A stretch of DNA of 64,000 nt, from NCBI RefSeq assembly GCF_014306105.1, contig NZ_JACRVF010000003.1:434001-498000 (forward strand), in the 5' to 3' direction. The translations under genes were made by a program, and so were the position numbers. Of this stretch, positions 19,765 through 28,673 are shown one piece after another. The notes under the pieces were generated by a model. The model did no database searches. It was given only the letters and a program-made list of their open reading frames with translations, and had not been told where the DNA came from. Numbering within the stretch: the stretch's first letter is position 1; each line of letters opens with the position of its first letter. Origin of the DNA: Pontibacter cellulosilyticus. Lineage in GTDB: Bacteria > Bacteroidota > Bacteroidia > Cytophagales > Hymenobacteraceae.

Positions 19765-20391
19765 TTACTCTTTGCCCTGGTCCTGCATCAGCTGGATTAC
19801 TTCTTCATCGGAGGTTTGGTAAAACTCTTCGTAAAACTGCCCCACGGCCTGAAAAAAAGGCGGTACAAGTAAGCAAACCACTTCATCTACCATACTTTCG
19901 AAGCGCGCTATTGCCTCAGCTGGGGCTACGGGTACGGCTATTACTATCTTCTCAGGACTTTCCTGTTTTACCAGCTTTACGGTAGCCTCCAGTGTTTTAC
20001 CAGTGGCTATACCATCATCTACAATAATTACCACTTTGTCTTTCAGCGCAATATGCTCCCGATCTCCCAAAAAGAGCTTATACTTTTGCTTTAGGCTTTC
20101 CCGGATACGCTGCACCTCCCGCTCCACGTATTCATGTGGTACTTCTGCACGCTCATCCACTGCTATACTTTTAAGGCTAACGGCACCAATGGCAAACTCT
20201 GGATTCGCCGGATGGCCTATTTTTTTTGTAAGCGTTACCTCCAGCGGCATTCCCAAGCTTTTTGCAATTGGAGCAGCTACCGGAACGCCACCCCTAGGTA
20301 TGGCCAGCACCACGCCTTGCTCGCCTTTATACTTTTGTAGCCGCTGAGCTAACTCCCTTGCCGCACTCTCACGGTTGTGGATCATGTTCAT
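19765..20391 (-). CDS. Phosphoribosyltransferase family protein
   Basis: A 208-residue type I PRTase. The PRPP loop is KVVIIVDDGIATGKT (about 118-132). The N terminus has ESAARELAQRL and AIPRGGVPVAAPIAKSLG, typical of the subgroup encoded next to, or fused with, dienelactone-hydrolase-like proteins. The adjacent alpha/beta hydrolase gene on the same strand, about 80 bp upstream, fits that pairing. Two start codons are possible, MNM (20391) and MIHNRES (20385). The exact nucleobase substrate is not known for this subgroup. A salvage or stress role is a guess. Confidence 0.85.
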   Translation of the reverse strand: MNMIHNRESAARELAQRLQKYKGEQGVVLAIPRGGVPVAAPIAKSLGMPLEVTLTKKIGHPANPEFAIGAVSLKSIAVDERAEVPHEYVEREVQRIRESLKQKYKLFLGDREHIALKDKVVIIVDDGIATGKTLEATVKLVKQESPEKIVIAVPVAPAEAIARFESMVDEVVCLLVPPFFQAVGQFYEEFYQTSDEEVIQLMQDQGKE

Positions 20392-20471
20392 AGTTTTACA
20401 TTAATTACAGATGGGTAGATAGCTACTGAAGGTTTTCTCTCTAGCCCTGCCACTCATCCTCTAGTTAAAGA

Positions 20472-21152
20472 TCATGGTTTATCCTGGTGCAGAGGGTGCT
20501 GCTTGCCTGGCTCCAGGTATTTTCTAAACCAATCGGTAGCTAGTTGCGCTACCATCTCCAATGCTCCCGGCTCTTCGAACAGGTGTGTCGCATCAGGTAC
20601 AATCTCCACATCTTTTAGGCACTGCAGCCGGTCCTGCGCCTGCCTATTTAAGTCAATAACAGGATCATCCTTACCTCCTACTATTAGCAGTGTTGGCGAT
20701 TGCACATCAGGCAACACTGAGTCAGCTAGATCAGGGCGACCACCACGGCTAACCACAGCCTTTACCATATCGCCTAAAGCAGCTGCTGCACCCAGAGCAG
20801 AGGCTGCGCCTGTACTTGCCCCAAAGTAGCCGATATTATAGTCGGTTAAACGTTCATCTTTCAGCACCCAATTAGTGGCATCTATCAGGCGCTGCGTAAT
20901 TAAAGGTATGTTAAAGCGATTGTCGTAATTCTGGTCCTCCTGAGGCGTGAGCAGATCGAAAAGCAGCGTAGCAAAACCAGAGCGCTGCAGGTGTTCGGCT
21001 ACAAAGCGGTTGCGCGTGCTTAGGCGGCTACTACCGCTGCCATGAGAAAAAATGACTAGTCCTTTTACTTTCTCCGGCACAGACAGGTCTCCGGTAAGAT
21101 TTACTTTTCCTACTGGTATGGTTACCTCCTCTTGTATAGATAAGTTTGTCAT
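20472..21152 (-). CDS. Alpha/beta hydrolase, dienelactone-hydrolase-like
   Basis: A 226-residue cytosolic hydrolase with a complete triad: the nucleophile in GYFGASTGAASALG, the Asp in GGKDDPVIDLN and the His in DATHLFEEPGALE. The oxyanion region is FSHGSGSSRLSTRNR. It lacks a signal peptide. It is transcribed with the phosphoribosyltransferase gene downstream. In several bacteria these two are fused into one protein, so they probably act together. No substrate is known. The C-terminal tail (PGKQHPLHQDKP) is unstructured. Confidence 0.85.
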   Translation of the reverse strand: MTNLSIQEEVTIPVGKVNLTGDLSVPEKVKGLVIFSHGSGSSRLSTRNRFVAEHLQRSGFATLLFDLLTPQEDQNYDNRFNIPLITQRLIDATNWVLKDERLTDYNIGYFGASTGAASALGAAAALGDMVKAVVSRGGRPDLADSVLPDVQSPTLLIVGGKDDPVIDLNRQAQDRLQCLKDVEIVPDATHLFEEPGALEMVAQLATDWFRKYLEPGKQHPLHQDKP

Positions 21153-21282
21153 AGTTTGTGTACTTAGGTTGCGTTACAGCACATGCCGTACTTTTTGGAT
21201 TACGCCCACAAATTATAGAAGTTCAAAAAGCCACACCAATACGCGTCTGTCTTCGTACTGCAAGTATAAATTCCTGATAATC

Positions 21283-21927
21283 ATGCCTAAGCTGCCATTT
21301 ATATTTGCATTGCTGTTGTTTTTTAGCGCCTGCAGCACAGAAAAGAGTACCTCAAACACAGAAGAGACTGTTGCCAAAGATACTACTGAAACTAAACCAC
21401 AAGCTGCGCCAGAAGATAACTTTCAGACTGCCTTTTCTACCTATTTTGAGGCACTACAAAACTCCGACACGGCTGCTTTTAACCAGTTTATCCATCCGAA
21501 GTATGGCTTGTGGGTAATTGAGCAACCAGGTGCCGTACCCAAAATGACACAGGTACACGACATCCGAAACTTTGGACGCGAGTACCAGGGCAAGTCGTTT
21601 TTCACTATTGCCCTGGAGATAAAGCAGTGCAACTTAGTAGAAGAGCCTTTCCCATCTTTTGACTGCGCAGATCTAAATTATGATGCTGGAAAAACTGGCT
21701 ACAGCAAAGACGGCTGCTTTGTATGGGATGCTGAAAAGTTTAAAACAAGTGGCTACTGGAACTACGCCAGCCTTTCCGAGGCAAAGATTCAGCAAATTAT
21801 AGAGACTTTGCCTCTGGTGCAGAAGACCGTACTGCATACCAACACCTCTTTCGAGTTTCACTTCGGTAAAGTAGATGACCAATGGTACCTGCTCTTCGCC
21901 AAAATCATGTACCCATGCAGCGCTTGA
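21283..21927 (+). CDS. Hypothetical lipoprotein
   Basis: A 214-residue protein. I start at MPKLPFIFALLLFFSACSTE, which gives a textbook lipobox (SAC) and Cys at residue 17. A frame opening 231 nt earlier overlaps the promoter region of the divergent hydrolase. After a Thr/Glu-rich linker, the mature part contains FQTAFSTYFEALQNSDTAAF and the aromatic HPKYGLWVIEQPGAVP. It ends in HFGKVDDQWYLLFAKI, a strand pattern typical of NTF2-like or nuclear-transport-fold lipoproteins. The family is not recognised with confidence. It is probably anchored to a membrane and faces the periplasm or cell surface. Confidence 0.72.
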   Translation: MPKLPFIFALLLFFSACSTEKSTSNTEETVAKDTTETKPQAAPEDNFQTAFSTYFEALQNSDTAAFNQFIHPKYGLWVIEQPGAVPKMTQVHDIRNFGREYQGKSFFTIALEIKQCNLVEEPFPSFDCADLNYDAGKTGYSKDGCFVWDAEKFKTSGYWNYASLSEAKIQQIIETLPLVQKTVLHTNTSFEFHFGKVDDQWYLLFAKIMYPCSA

Positions 21928-22019
21928 AATAAAGTTTAGATTGAGTGATTGAGTGAATAAGAATCATACCTATACCATCTCCCCTATCATTCGTAATTCT
22001 TAATTCATAATTAGAAAAG

Positions 22020-22706
22020 ATGGCCTACTTCAGAAGACATGATACTCCCCCACCCGACCCTAACCTGCTGCGCGAACTAACAGAGCTACAGAACAAAATG
22101 CAGCAGCGTATCATCATCCAAAAACCAGACTTCGACCTGAAACTGATTGCCGGCTGCGACTCCTCTTTTATTGGTAAGGATTCTATACTTTCTGTTTTTG
22201 TTTTGATGACCTACCCTGAGTTGGAGGTACTGGAGAAAGTATGGCATCACGGTCCGGTAGAGTTGCCCTATGTGCCCGGCTTTCTTGCTTTTCGTGAGGC
22301 GCCCAACTTATTAGAGGCTTATAAAAAGCTAGATCAAAAACCTGATTTAATTATGGTAGATGGCCATGGTATCTCACATCCTCGCCGCCTGGGCATTGCC
22401 ACGCATCTGGGCCTGCACCTAGATAAGCCTACCATGGGTGTGGCCAAGAAGTTGCTAGTAGGCAAGTATAAAGAACCGGCCACTACTAAGGGATCAATCT
22501 CCCCTCTTGAGTATAAAGGAGAAGTTATCGCCAATGTTTTACGCACAAAGGATAATATTAAACCGGTCTTCGTTTCTCCCGGCCATCTCATGGACCTGGA
22601 ATCTGCAACAGAGATTGCTTTCAACTGCGCTATCAAGCATAAACTGCCTGAACCTACCAGATTAGCTGACCATTATGCGGCGGTGTTTAAGAAAGAAGTG
22701 AAGTAG
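22020..22706 (+). CDS. nfi: Endonuclease V (deoxyinosine 3'-endonuclease)
   Basis: A 228-residue repair enzyme that nicks DNA one base 3' of deoxyinosine. Catalytic carboxylates are in LIAGCDSSF (about residue 45) and LIMVDGHGISHPRR. The wedge-loop region PYVPGFLAFREAP and the GLHLDKPTMGVAKKLLVG stretch are diagnostic. Length agrees with the family (about 225). The start codon follows an AT-rich, nearly palindromic TTAATTCATAATTA segment that recurs before the ABC permease gene. It is monocistronic, with an inverted-repeat element right after its stop. Confidence 0.94.
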   Translation: MAYFRRHDTPPPDPNLLRELTELQNKMQQRIIIQKPDFDLKLIAGCDSSFIGKDSILSVFVLMTYPELEVLEKVWHHGPVELPYVPGFLAFREAPNLLEAYKKLDQKPDLIMVDGHGISHPRRLGIATHLGLHLDKPTMGVAKKLLVGKYKEPATTKGSISPLEYKGEVIANVLRTKDNIKPVFVSPGHLMDLESATEIAFNCAIKHKLPEPTRLADHYAAVFKKEVK

Positions 22707-22726
22707 AATTTGTTCGGTTCAAGAAG

Positions 22727-22932
22727 TCCAACCACCCCTACCCCCTCCTTATCTAAGGCGGAGAATTCTGCTTTTGCGGTTTCTGTTGCCAGCCCGGTAG
22801 CAGTTATTCTTCTTTATCATCTTGCAAAGATTTAGATTAAAAGAAGTTAATTGTTAACTATAGGGCGCCAGCGTTTGTATGAGCAACAACATATTCCCCG
22901 CCTTAGATAAGGAGGGGAAAGGGGTGGTTGGA
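22727..22932. repeat. Inverted-repeat element, MITE-like, about 206 bp with 35-bp ends
   Basis: The left end (22727-22761, starting TCCAACCACCCCTACCCCC) and the right end (22898-22932, finishing GGGGTGGTTGGA) are inverted copies matching at about 33 of 35 positions. Each arm also holds the small palindrome-like CCTTATCTAAGG. The interior has no open frame of note. A related arm-like stretch is at about 2976-3003. The structure suggests a non-autonomous mobile element or a strong hairpin RNA or terminator. I see no target-site duplication that I can vouch for. The rest of the 22707-23120 gap, up to clpB, holds no gene. Confidence 0.7.
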
Positions 22933-23120
22933 CCAGGTACCGCGAATTAAGTATTGCTCTTTTATCTTCCAGCTTCTAACTCAGACAAAAAGTCCACTTT
23001 TTCCAAATACCCCAACCTAAAACCTGTCATTATTTCAGTAGAATCATCTAAAAATACCATTGGTGCACCCTTTGCTTCTTACCTCGTAGAACTAAAACTA
23101 AGGGAAACAGACAAAGGAAT

Positions 23121-25739
23121 ATGAATTTTAACAACTATACCATTAAAGCCCAGGAGGCCATTCAGAAGGCCACTGAGATAGCAGGCGGCAACCAACAGCA
23201 GGCTATTGAGACTGGGCATATTTTAAAAGCGATACTGGAGACAGACGAGAATGTAACAAACTTCCTGCTCCAGAAACTAAACATAAACGGAAACATCCTG
23301 CACAGCAAGCTGGATGAGATTGTGGCTGGCTATCCAAAAGTAAGTGGTGGCAGTCCATATTTGGCTAACGATGCGGCGGCGGCTCTTCAAAAAGCTACTT
23401 CTTATTTAAAAGAGTTTGGCGATGAGTATGTAGCCATTGAGCACATGCTGCTGGGAATTCTGGCGGGTCGTGATAAAGTAGCTGGTTTGATGAAGGATGT
23501 TGGCTTTAACGAGAAAGATCTTAAAAAAGCAATCAAAGAACTTCGTGGAGGGGCCAAGGTAACTGACCAGAACGCAGAAGCAAAGTATAACTCGCTGAAG
23601 CGCTACGCCAAAAACCTAAACGAAATGGCCCGTGCCGGTAAAATCGACCCGGTAATTGGCCGCGACGAGGAGATTCGCCGTGTGCTCCAGATCCTGAGCC
23701 GCCGTACCAAAAACAACCCGGTACTGCTGGGTGAGCCTGGCGTGGGTAAAACCGCTATCGTGGAAGGCCTGGCGCAGCGTATTGTTTCTGGCGACGTACC
23801 AGAAAACCTGAAAAACAAGACACTGATGAGCTTGGACATGGGTCTGCTGGTAGCAGGTGCTAAGTATAAAGGTGAGTTTGAAGAGCGTTTGAAGGCCGTG
23901 ATCAAAGAAGTAGTGGATGCCGAGGGCGAGATCGTACTCTTCATCGACGAGATCCACACCCTGATTGGTGCCGGTGCAGGTGGCGAGAGCGCCATGGACG
24001 CAGCCAACCTATTAAAGCCAGCCCTGGCACGCGGCGAACTGCATGCCATTGGTGCTACTACATTAAAAGAGTATCAGAAGTATATTGAGAAAGACAAAGC
24101 CTTGGAGCGTCGTTTCCAGGCGGTGATGGTGGACGAGCCAAGCGTGCCGGATGCCATTTCCATACTTCGCGGTATAAAAGACAAGTATGAAGTACACCAC
24201 GGGGTGCGCATCAAAGACGATGCGATTATTGCTGCTGTGGAGCTGTCGAACCGTTACATCACAGACCGCTTTTTGCCAGATAAGGCCATTGACCTGATGG
24301 ACGAGGCAGCCGCGAAACTGCGTATCGAAATTGATTCACTGCCAGTGGAGCTTGATGAGATTCAGCGCCGCATTATGCAGCTGGAGATTGAGCGCGAGGC
24401 TATCCGTCGTGAGAATGATAAGGACAAAGAAACAGTTCTTTCGAAGGAGATTGCTGATTTAAGCGGCAAGCGTGATGACCTGAAAGCTAAGTGGCAAAAC
24501 GAAAAGCAGATCATTGAGGGCATTCAGAAAGAGAAAGAGAACATTGAAAATTATAAACTGGAGGCCGAGCAGGCTGAGCGAAGCGGTGATTATGGCCGTG
24601 TGGCGGAACTGCGCTATGGTAAAATCCAGGAAGCCGAAGCGAAGCTGAAAGAACTACAGGAGCAGGTGCGCCAGATGCAGGGTGAAAACCCGATGCTGAA
24701 AGAAGAGGTAAACGCCGAAGATATTGCCGAAGTAGTAGCCAAATGGACCGGTATACCTGTAAGCAAAATGCTTCAGAGCGACCGTGAAAAACTACTGCAC
24801 CTTGAACAGGAGCTGGGCAAACGCGTGGCTGGTCAGGAAGAAGCGATTGAGGCCATTTCTGATGCTGTGCGCAGAAGCCGTGCCGGTATGCAGGACCCGA
24901 AACGTCCGATTGGCTCGTTCATCTTTCTGGGTACAACGGGTGTGGGTAAAACAGAGCTTGCCAAAGCCTTAGCAGATTACCTGTTCAACGATGAGAACGC
25001 CATGGTGCGCATCGATATGAGTGAGTACCAGGAACGCCATGCCGTAAGCCGCATGGTGGGAGCGCCTCCGGGCTACATTGGGTACGATGAAGGTGGCCAG
25101 CTGACGGAGGCTGTGCGCCGCAAGCCATACTCTGTAGTTTTGCTTGACGAGATCGAAAAAGCACACCCAGATGTGTTCAACATCCTGCTGCAGGTACTTG
25201 ACGATGGCCGCCTGACCGACAGCAAAGGTCGTGTGGTAAACTTCAAGAACACCATCATTATCATGACTTCAAACATTGGCTCGCACATCATCCAGAGCAA
25301 TTTTGAGACGATGGATGAGTTTAACCATGATGAGGTGATTGAGAAGACCAAAGACGAGGTTTTTGAACTGCTGAAGAAGTCGGTGAGGCCGGAGTTCCTG
25401 AATCGTATCGATGAGCTGGTAATGTTCCGTCCGTTGAGCCGTGAGGATATCCGCCAGATCGTGGAGATACAGTTTGGCCACATTCAGGACCGCCTTGAAG
25501 AAGCAGGCATACGCCTGATTGCCACAGACGAAGTACTGGATTATCTGGGCGAACAGGGTTACGACCCGCAGTTCGGTGCACGGCCACTGAAACGTGTAAT
25601 TCAGCGCCAGGTGCTGAATGAGCTCTCCAAAGAGATTCTTTCTGGTAAGATCAGCAAGGACTCTGTAGTAGAGGCTACACTGGAAAATGGTCAGATCCGG
25701 TTCAATAACGTGGACGTGGAAATTCCGACTGGTGAATAA
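23121..25739 (+). CDS. clpB: ATP-dependent disaggregase ClpB
   Basis: An 872-residue Hsp100 chaperone that rescues aggregated proteins together with DnaK. It has the N-terminal Clp repeat domain (to about 145), a first AAA+ module with Walker A GEPGVGKT at about 204, and the long middle coiled coil (about 400-525) that distinguishes ClpB from ClpA and ClpC. The second module has Walker [10 protein letters not shown] at about 604, and the protein ends in the small D2 domain with [14 protein letters not shown]. Length is typical. There is no ClpP-binding loop signature. A terminator follows the gene. Heat control is expected from the family, but no operator (CIRCE or HAIR) is evident in the 190 bp between the repeat element and the start. 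Confidence 0.97.
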   Translation: MNFNNYTIKAQEAIQKATEIAGGNQQQAIETGHILKAILETDENVTNFLLQKLNINGNILHSKLDEIVAGYPKVSGGSPYLANDAAAALQKATSYLKEFGDEYVAIEHMLLGILAGRDKVAGLMKDVGFNEKDLKKAIKELRGGAKVTDQNAEAKYNSLKRYAKNLNEMARAGKIDPVIGRDEEIRRVLQILSRRTKNNPVLLGEPGVGKTAIVEGLAQRIVSGDVPENLKNKTLMSLDMGLLVAGAKYKGEFEERLKAVIKEVVDAEGEIVLFIDEIHTLIGAGAGGESAMDAANLLKPALARGELHAIGATTLKEYQKYIEKDKALERRFQAVMVDEPSVPDAISILRGIKDKYEVHHGVRIKDDAIIAAVELSNRYITDRFLPDKAIDLMDEAAAKLRIEIDSLPVELDEIQRRIMQLEIEREAIRRENDKDKETVLSKEIADLSGKRDDLKAKWQNEKQIIEGIQKEKENIENYKLEAEQAERSGDYGRVAELRYGKIQEAEAKLKELQEQVRQMQGENPMLKEEVNAEDIAEVVAKWTGIPVSKMLQSDREKLLHLEQELGKRVAGQEEAIEAISDAVRRSRAGMQDPKRPIGSFIFLGTTGVGKTELAKALADYLFNDENAMVRIDMSEYQERHAVSRMVGAPPGYIGYDEGGQLTEAVRRKPYSVVLLDEIEKAHPDVFNILLQVLDDGRLTDSKGRVVNFKNTIIIMTSNIGSHIIQSNFETMDEFNHDEVIEKTKDEVFELLKKSVRPEFLNRIDELVMFRPLSREDIRQIVEIQFGHIQDRLEEAGIRLIATDEVLDYLGEQGYDPQFGARPLKRVIQRQVLNELSKEILSGKISKDSVVEATLENGQIRFNNVDVEIPTGE

Positions 25740-25772
25740 ATTGTGATTTAGTTTAAAGTATAGATTAGCTGT

Positions 25773-25806
25773 AAACCCCGCTGCTCCTCGAGAGTGGCGG
25801 GGTTTT
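25773..25806 (+). terminator. Rho-independent terminator of clpB
   Basis: AAACCCCGC (25773-25781) pairs with GCGGGGTTT (25797-25805) across a 15-nt loop and runs into TTTT. It lies 33 bp after the clpB stop. Confidence 0.88.
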
Positions 25807-25870
25807 ATGTTTATAACCCAATAAATCTATTTTTATTTATATATATTTATAATCTCAAAATCAGTCAACT

Positions 25871-26371
25871 ATGAGCAGTGAAAGCGCTAAAATTATAGAA
25901 CTAGTTATATCATTTATTTCCGGTATAGCCATTACAATAGGGGGTGCATGGATTTCTTACCTTTTTCAAAAGAGGCATGAGAGGAAAAAGGAACAATTAC
26001 AACTTAAGCATGATATTTACAGACTACTTCTAGATATTTATTCTGACTACTTTTGGGTTACGACAGCAGAATTACATGAAATTAGCCTTGAAGTTAAGAA
26101 GAGGCTGAAAGATAATTCATGGAAAGTGGCTGATAAGCTTCGACAGTTAGATAGCTTTAAATATCAAAGAGAGATTCTTAACATTTTATTCAATGAAGGT
26201 TATTCATCTACAATCGAGAGAGCTAACGCTTTGGATACACTTATCAAGAAACTTCATAAAGAAATTAATCCAAATTATATCAAAACTATAAGAGAGATTG
26301 GGAAAGAAAACCTTATTAAATTAGGTACAGATGAAGGCCAACAAACCGCACCAGCTAGCTTATATATCTAG
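25871..26371 (+). CDS. Hypothetical single-helix membrane protein, AT-rich
   Basis: A 166-residue protein. One hydrophobic helix lies near the start (ELVISFISGIAITIGGAWI), followed by a basic cluster (QKRHERKKEQ) and a soluble, helix-rich remainder with many Lys, Ile and Asn. The topology suggests a short outside segment and a cytoplasmic body. Its composition and codon use are clearly more AT-rich than clpB upstream, and the genome word AAGTATA is absent. It could therefore be a recent acquisition. I recognise no family. It lies between the clpB terminator and a convergent STAS-type gene. Confidence 0.65.
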   Translation: MSSESAKIIELVISFISGIAITIGGAWISYLFQKRHERKKEQLQLKHDIYRLLLDIYSDYFWVTTAELHEISLEVKKRLKDNSWKVADKLRQLDSFKYQREILNILFNEGYSSTIERANALDTLIKKLHKEINPNYIKTIREIGKENLIKLGTDEGQQTAPASLYI

Positions 26372-26405
26372 CTACTGAGCTTATAGAAATTATTCCTTCA
26401 GTATG

Positions 26406-26777
26406 TTATAATTTCCACTCCCCTTCCAGCAACCACCGCATCGCCCTCTCCTTATCTGCCATCTCATAATACCGTACCCCATACTTCTTAACCGGACTTA
26501 TAAGCTTAGCGGCCAACTTTTGCCACCACTTCTCTCCTACCATGGCTACCCGGCCATAATCCAGCCCATGCACTACATCAAACAGGGCGTTTTCAATGGC
26601 AGCCACAGGATGCACCCATTTTACATCAGCCATTTCATAGTATAAATGCACCTCATCACATAGCTGCATCAGGTCGCGGAGCAGGTTGCGGTAGGCATCA
26701 AAGTCGGCAATGGCAAGCTCACCGCTTATGCGCACCGCCAGTATATTCTCATGAGTTTCAGGCAATATTTCCAGCAT
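26406..26777 (-). CDS. STAS/SpoIIAA-like (DUF3478-type) protein
   Basis: A 123-residue cytosolic protein with the SpoIIAA-like fold. It contains ILAVRISGELAIADFDAY (strand and helix of a STAS domain), then VHLYYEMADVKWVHPVAA, and ends with YFEMADKERAMRWL-type text (here YYEMADKERAMRWLLEG). Such proteins bind lipids or act as anti-sigma antagonist relatives, but members of this subgroup have no defined role. It has no signal peptide. It is convergent with the AT-rich hypothetical gene and divergent from the esterase gene. Confidence 0.82.
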   Translation of the reverse strand: MLEILPETHENILAVRISGELAIADFDAYRNLLRDLMQLCDEVHLYYEMADVKWVHPVAAIENALFDVVHGLDYGRVAMVGEKWWQKLAAKLISPVKKYGVRYYEMADKERAMRWLLEGEWKL

Positions 26778-26895
26778 CTTGAATAAGTTTATACTTAATT
26801 TTTACGCAGAGGAATCTAAATACAGGGGAAGTATTTTATACTTTAATTACTGGTTCAAAATCTATACTTTGCGCCTGCTATACTTCCATATACTG

Positions 26896-27729
26896 ATGAT
26901 GCTCAAAAGACACCTGCTGTTCCTGCTCTTTGCCTTTACCATACTTACGGCACAAGCCAAAGTTGATACGCTTACTATCCAGAGCCCTTCGATGCAGAAA
27001 ACTTTAAAAGCAGGCGTGGTTACTCCAGAAGGGTATAAAAAGAAAAAGAACGGCCCTTACCCTGTTTTATACTTACTGCACGGCTACAGCGGCAATTTCA
27101 GTAATTGGTTAAAAGTGCCTCCGCAAAAAGACCTGCTACAACGTATGGCCGACAAGTATAATTTTATAATCGTAACGCCAGACGGAGGCTACAGCAGTTG
27201 GTACTTCGACAGTCCCGTTGATCAATCAAGCCAGTACGAAACCTTTATTACGCAGGAGCTGGTGCAATTAATCGACAGCAAGTATAAAACCATCAGAGAG
27301 AAAAACGGCCGCTTTATTTCAGGCTTAAGTATGGGTGGGCACGGGGCATTATACTTATCTGCCCGGCACCCGGACTTATACTTAGCTGCTGGAAGTATGA
27401 GTGGATCAGTAAACATTGCTGCCATAGACCGCAAAAACCTGTTGCCAAGTATAGAGGCTGTATTAGGGCCTAAAGAGGAGAATCAGCAGCGTTATGAACA
27501 AAATTCCATTGTACACATGGTGCCACAGCTAAAGCAGAGCGGCATTGATTTCATTATCGATTGTGGTGTAGATGACTTTTTGATTGAGGATAACCGGGAA
27601 CTGCACCGCAGGTTAGTAGCAGCAAAGGTCCCACACGATTACATCGAACGCCCTGGCGCACACTCCTGGGCATATTGGGGAAATGCACTGGAGTACCACC
27701 TGCTGTTCTTTAGCAAGTTAAAAAGTTAA
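26896..27729 (+). CDS. Secreted esterase, esterase D/feruloyl-esterase-like (PF00756 fold)
   Basis: A 277-residue enzyme. I start at MMLKRHLLFLLFAFTIL, giving a signal peptide cleaved near AQAK. The longer frame from 26779 adds aromatic residues with no homologous look and would overlap the divergent promoter. The triad is visible as serine in ISGLSMGGHGAL, Asp in DCGVDDFLIEDN and His in RPGAHSWAYWG. The oxyanion segment is PVLYLLHGYSGNFSNW. It is probably periplasmic or secreted. The substrate might be an acyl or feruloyl ester on a sugar or a thioester; the sequence does not say. The upstream 100 bp are rich in TATACTT words. Confidence 0.85.
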   Translation: MMLKRHLLFLLFAFTILTAQAKVDTLTIQSPSMQKTLKAGVVTPEGYKKKKNGPYPVLYLLHGYSGNFSNWLKVPPQKDLLQRMADKYNFIIVTPDGGYSSWYFDSPVDQSSQYETFITQELVQLIDSKYKTIREKNGRFISGLSMGGHGALYLSARHPDLYLAAGSMSGSVNIAAIDRKNLLPSIEAVLGPKEENQQRYEQNSIVHMVPQLKQSGIDFIIDCGVDDFLIEDNRELHRRLVAAKVPHDYIERPGAHSWAYWGNALEYHLLFFSKLKS

Positions 27730-28035
27730 ATCCCTGATAATATTAGAACAATCTCAAAACCATTTATACTTCACATTACTAAATGCGAAGCTTCTAATGG
27801 CTGCATGCAAAGCTGGCATAGGACCTAACAAAAAGCTCAATGTACTTTTTTTACTATGCATTTTTTGCTGAGCCTTTAATCAATTCGTTATTATGTTTAT
27901 CACTCAATTTTTAGCTTCAGTTTTAGAGATTATGCGATAATATACTGCTATTCCTGTGTCTTATGCTTGCATAACATAGTGATAACACGTAATTTGCCAA
28001 ATAACTTTACCTTTAACTTTACTACAAATAAGACA
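27730..28035. other. 306-bp gap without a recognisable feature
   Basis: AT-rich; no gene, hairpin terminator or exact promoter box found. An in-frame TTG at 27967 could extend the downstream HupE/UreJ gene into it. Confidence 0.4.
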
Positions 28036-28629
28036 GTGTCTTCTGTTTTCACAACATACACGAAACTAGGATTTCACCACATCTTTAACCTGCAGGCATA
28101 TGACCACCTGCTGTTTTTGTTGGCGCTGTGTGCCATTTATACTTTAAACGACTGGCGTAAAGTGCTGGCACTGGTTACAAGCTTTACCATAGGGCACTCC
28201 ATTACACTGGCTTTGTCTACTTTTAATTTAATTCAGTTCGATACGGCACTTATTGAGTTTCTGATCCCGGTAACTATACTTTTCACCTGCCTCACAAACT
28301 TCTTCAAACTAAAAGGCGCGGCTTCTAAACAGGGAGTTATACTTTCGTTGCACAATCTGATGGCTGTTTTTTTCGGACTGGTGCATGGCATGGGCTTCTC
28401 TAATTACCTGAAGTCATTGTTAGGGCGCAGTTCAGACACTTGGCTACAGTTGTTGGCCTTTAATGTGGGCATAGAACTAGGGCAGTTGCTTATCGTCCTG
28501 CTCCTGCTTATTGCTGCCTTTATACTTATGAACATCTTCAACGCCAAAAAGCGCGACTGGATCATGGTGTTATCGAGTGCAGCAGCCGGCATTTCGCTGA
28601 TCCTGATGATGGAGACCAATATTTTTTAG
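28036..28629 (+). CDS. HupE/UreJ family membrane protein
   Basis: About 197 residues with six predicted helices. Family marks are the early GFHHIFNLQAYDHLLFLLAL, TSFTIGHSITLAL, and GLVHGMGFSNYL. The His residues in these segments are the usual candidates for nickel or metal contact. No ATG fits. The start I prefer is the GTG at 28036, which places KLGFHHIFN about ten residues in, as in relatives. A TTG at 27967 would add 23 residues of no apparent kinship. It may be a metal permease, but no hydrogenase, urease or other nickel enzyme gene is nearby. It is followed closely by the M1 peptidase gene (44 bp). Confidence 0.75.
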   Translation: MSSVFTTYTKLGFHHIFNLQAYDHLLFLLALCAIYTLNDWRKVLALVTSFTIGHSITLALSTFNLIQFDTALIEFLIPVTILFTCLTNFFKLKGAASKQGVILSLHNLMAVFFGLVHGMGFSNYLKSLLGRSSDTWLQLLAFNVGIELGQLLIVLLLLIAAFILMNIFNAKKRDWIMVLSSAAAGISLILMMETNIF

Positions 28630-28673
28630 AACAACACGACTAACTATACCTAAACTAAACGACTAACCAACCA

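Noticed and set aside
22707..23120. Possible CRISPR or attachment site because of repeats near nfi
   Set aside because: Only two inverted arms, no regular spacers, no cas or integrase genes.
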